From the NCBI GenBank assembly GCA_002309695.1, contig DBXV01000023.1, positions 1-5,220 on the forward strand: DNA of 5,220 bases, written 5' to 3'. Origin of the DNA: Myxococcales bacterium UBA1203 (GTDB lineage Bacteria; Myxococcota; Myxococcia; Myxococcales; UBA5297). The translations under genes were made by a program, and so were the position numbers. Below the pieces are notes generated by a model. The model was not told the origin of the DNA, did no database searches, and saw only the letters and a program-made list of their open reading frames with translations. The first letter of the stretch is position 1. Every line of letters begins with the position of its first letter. Below are positions 4,923 to 5,220 of this stretch, one piece after another.

Positions 4923-5220
4923 TTATGCTGTGTATTCAATCGTTGTTTCATCCTCCCCGGGACAGGGCAAATTCATATCATACCATGGCGTCTTTTCAAT
5001 TCTGGCCTTAATGTATTCCAACAATTCATTCATATAATATGGAACTTCACACTGAGTTGAACGCCGCAGCTTTTGAATTTTGCAATGTCTCAATTCCGTC
5101 GGCATTTTTGCATCACTTTTATATTTCTGGAACAAATAATCCTCATAGATAATATCACGTGAAAGCTGGCTGCACGCCTCAATGTTCGCGATATTGCAAA
5201 GCTGATGGATGTTGCGAATC
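4923..5220 (-). CDS. Unrecognised protein, C-terminal end only
   Basis: The minus-strand frame is open from the right edge of the window to TAA 4925-4923, giving 99 complete codons. A TTG at 5135 could be read as a start, but the frame continues upstream without a stop (IRNIHQLCNIANIEACSQLS...), so the gene very probably begins outside the window. The product is hydrophilic, with four Cys and many Tyr, Glu, Lys and Ile. It has no membrane segment or motif that I recognise, and ends in a charged tail (PGEDETTIEYTA). It is clearly more AT-rich than the lipoprotein gene, 79 bases downstream on the same strand. I cannot assign a function, and the call rests on the long open frame and plausible residue composition. 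Confidence 0.55.
   Translation of the reverse strand, partial: IRNIHQLCNIANIEACSQLSRDIIYEDYLFQKYKSDAKMPTELRHCKIQKLRRSTQCEVPYYMNELLEYIKARIEKTPWYDMNLPCPGEDETTIEYTA

Noticed and set aside
5133..5135. TTG at 5133-5135 as the start of a 70-residue protein
   Set aside because: The frame stays open to the right edge for 28 more codons with similar composition, and no clear Shine-Dalgarno sequence precedes the TTG. A partial larger gene is more likely.

Overview
The window holds two large genes that converge on an AT-rich intergenic segment, plus the 3' end of a third gene at the right edge. No RNA gene, CRISPR array, transposase or integrase is visible. The best guess for the source is a Myxococcota-like ('deltaproteobacterial') bacterium. 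This rests on three things: a caspase-family domain joined to Cys-containing FGE-sulfatase repeats, a lipoprotein with an Asp/Glu/Ala/Gly-rich spacer, and CR..xGxCDxAExCxG...CPxD cysteine repeats, all of which are familiar from secreted myxobacterial proteins. The assignment comes from recalled family style, not from any search. The intergenic hairpin repeat recalls elements I associate with gut anaerobes, so an animal-gut or anaerobic member is possible but unproven.

Layout. (1) Positions 1-2673, plus strand: a protein open at its 5' end. It starts inside a caspase-like (peptidase C14/metacaspase) domain that carries the catalytic-cysteine motif DSCFSG and a good EF-hand-like loop. A helical linker follows, then three tandem FGE-sulfatase (SUMF1-like, C-type-lectin-fold) domains. 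None of the three has the cysteine pair of true formylglycine-generating enzymes, so they look like binding or structural modules. (2) Positions 2674-3040: a convergent intergenic region. It has a possible terminator for each gene, an 11-bp near-repeat, an AT-rich direct repeat of about 64-bp period containing two consensus TATAAT hexamers, and a two-hairpin palindromic element. (3) Positions 3041-4843, minus strand: a 600-residue predicted lipoprotein. It has a lipobox, a very acidic spacer, a Cys-rich segment with two disintegrin-like repeats, and a C-terminal domain of about 380 residues resembling a secreted, probably beta-propeller family. (4) Positions 4844-4922: a short AT-rich gap with the lipoprotein's ribosome binding site. 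(5) Positions 4923-5220, minus strand: the C-terminal 99 codons of an unrecognised, AT-rich gene that runs off the window.

How the parts relate. The two main genes are convergent, so they are not one operon, and nothing in the sequence shows that they act together. Both look suited to ligand binding; the lipoprotein is very probably exported, and the FGE-type protein may be. The most interesting item is the caspase fused to three FGE-like domains. It could be a protease with a built-in sensor array, of the kind seen in bacterial conflict or signalling proteins. That role is inference, because the N-terminus and the upstream neighbours are outside the window.
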